From the NCBI GenBank assembly GCA_023974075.1, contig CM043800.1:37417060-37481059 (forward strand): 64,000 nucleotides of DNA, read 5' to 3'. Source of the DNA: Chaenocephalus aceratus. Its lineage: Eukaryota; Chordata; Actinopteri; Perciformes; Channichthyidae. Shown here piece by piece: positions 63,575 to 64,000 of the stretch. The notes beneath the pieces were generated by a model that was not told where the DNA came from, did no database searches, and saw only the letters and a program-made list of their open reading frames with translations. Every line of letters starts with the position of its first letter. Position 1 is the first letter of the stretch. Position numbers and translations under genes: made by a program.

Positions 63575-64000
63575 TCCTTTTACTTTGAGACAGTTCATCT
63601 TTCTATCTCAGGAAATCCTTTAAATCTCTATTAAAAACTCACATTTCTGTATAAATAAGATTTATTCTAGTGTCACGTTCCTTTTCATGTAATTTCTTGT
63701 GATTTTTATCCTAATTATAACAGTCAGATTTGAGAAGTGCAATACAACTAAAAGTATATGTTTCAGTATAACAGACAGTGGAGATGAAAGCAAGACACAG
63801 TCAAAGTGTCACCGCCATCTTTTCTGAAGCCCTTGTCTTTCCAAAGGCACTTTGAGACAGCCTTCTTCTTGAAAATCATCTTTCTATCTCAGGAAATCCA
63901 GTAAATCTCTATTAAAAACTCACATTTCTGTAAAAATAAGTCCTATTTTTACCGTCTCAATCCTTTTCAATGTCCTTTTTAGTGATTTTGTTCCTATTCA
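63575..64000. repeat. diverged tandem duplication at the window edge
   Basis: CATCTTTCTATCTCAGGAAA, TCTCTATTAAAAACTCACAT and TTCTGTAWAAATAAG occur at about 63597-63662 and again at about 63879-63942, each followed by similar CTTTTCATGT / CTTTTCAATGT sequence. Unit about 280 bp. Confidence 0.75.

Overview
This window is vertebrate, almost certainly teleost fish, genomic DNA. It is AT-rich and intron-rich, all recognised introns are GT-AG, and it is crowded with fish-type transposons, microsatellites and minisatellites. No prokaryotic features are present. The only host gene I can support is a calsyntenin on the minus strand, best matched to calsyntenin-3 (clstn3). Fifteen coding exons run from 63467 down to the stop codon at 10575. 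They join in one continuous frame for 820 complete codons plus stop. They encode, in order: the second cadherin repeat, the laminin-G/LNS-like ectodomain, the membrane-proximal region, one transmembrane helix and an acidic cytoplasmic tail with one kinesin-light-chain WDD motif. The first exons (signal peptide, first cadherin repeat) lie beyond the right edge. The likely 3' UTR reaches about 9.06-9.11 kb, where two minus-strand AATAAA signals sit.

Layout: 1-9 kb is downstream of the gene and is a stack of nested transposons. A hAT-like MITE is split into halves near 1.53-1.73 and 8.70-8.79 kb. Between them lie a palindromic element interrupted by another element, a decayed piggyBac-like transposon, and the 3' end of an LTR retrotransposon with a 60-bp coding-like repeat. 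The region 9-20 kb holds the last six exons (e10-e15) with two copies of a TTAA-flanked MITE that carries a 38-bp minisatellite, and a hAT MITE right beside an exon. The intron at 19.6-33.1 kb holds a PIF/Harbinger-like element with a decayed L1-type LINE inside it; the LINE itself carries a hAT MITE inside its 3' microsatellite. The intron at 33.2-37.9 kb is mostly a third copy of the TTAA MITE, whose 38-bp array has grown to about 95 units. The intron at 38.0-43.4 kb holds a 2.75-kb satellite of 17-bp units made of two ~1.25-kb higher-order blocks. From 43.4 to 64 kb the remaining exons are separated by a 5'-truncated L2/CR1-type LINE, several MITE families, a foldback element and a hAT insertion that duplicated a splice acceptor.

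No unknown gene system is evident. The most unusual signals are: (i) very long reading frames open in all three minus frames, made by a minisatellite whose 38-bp unit is not a multiple of 3; (ii) variant-marked higher-order structure in two different intronic arrays; (iii) repeated transposon insertion within a few tens of bases of clstn3 splice sites, including one whose target-site duplication copied the acceptor; and (iv) several insertions whose empty site can be read from within the window.
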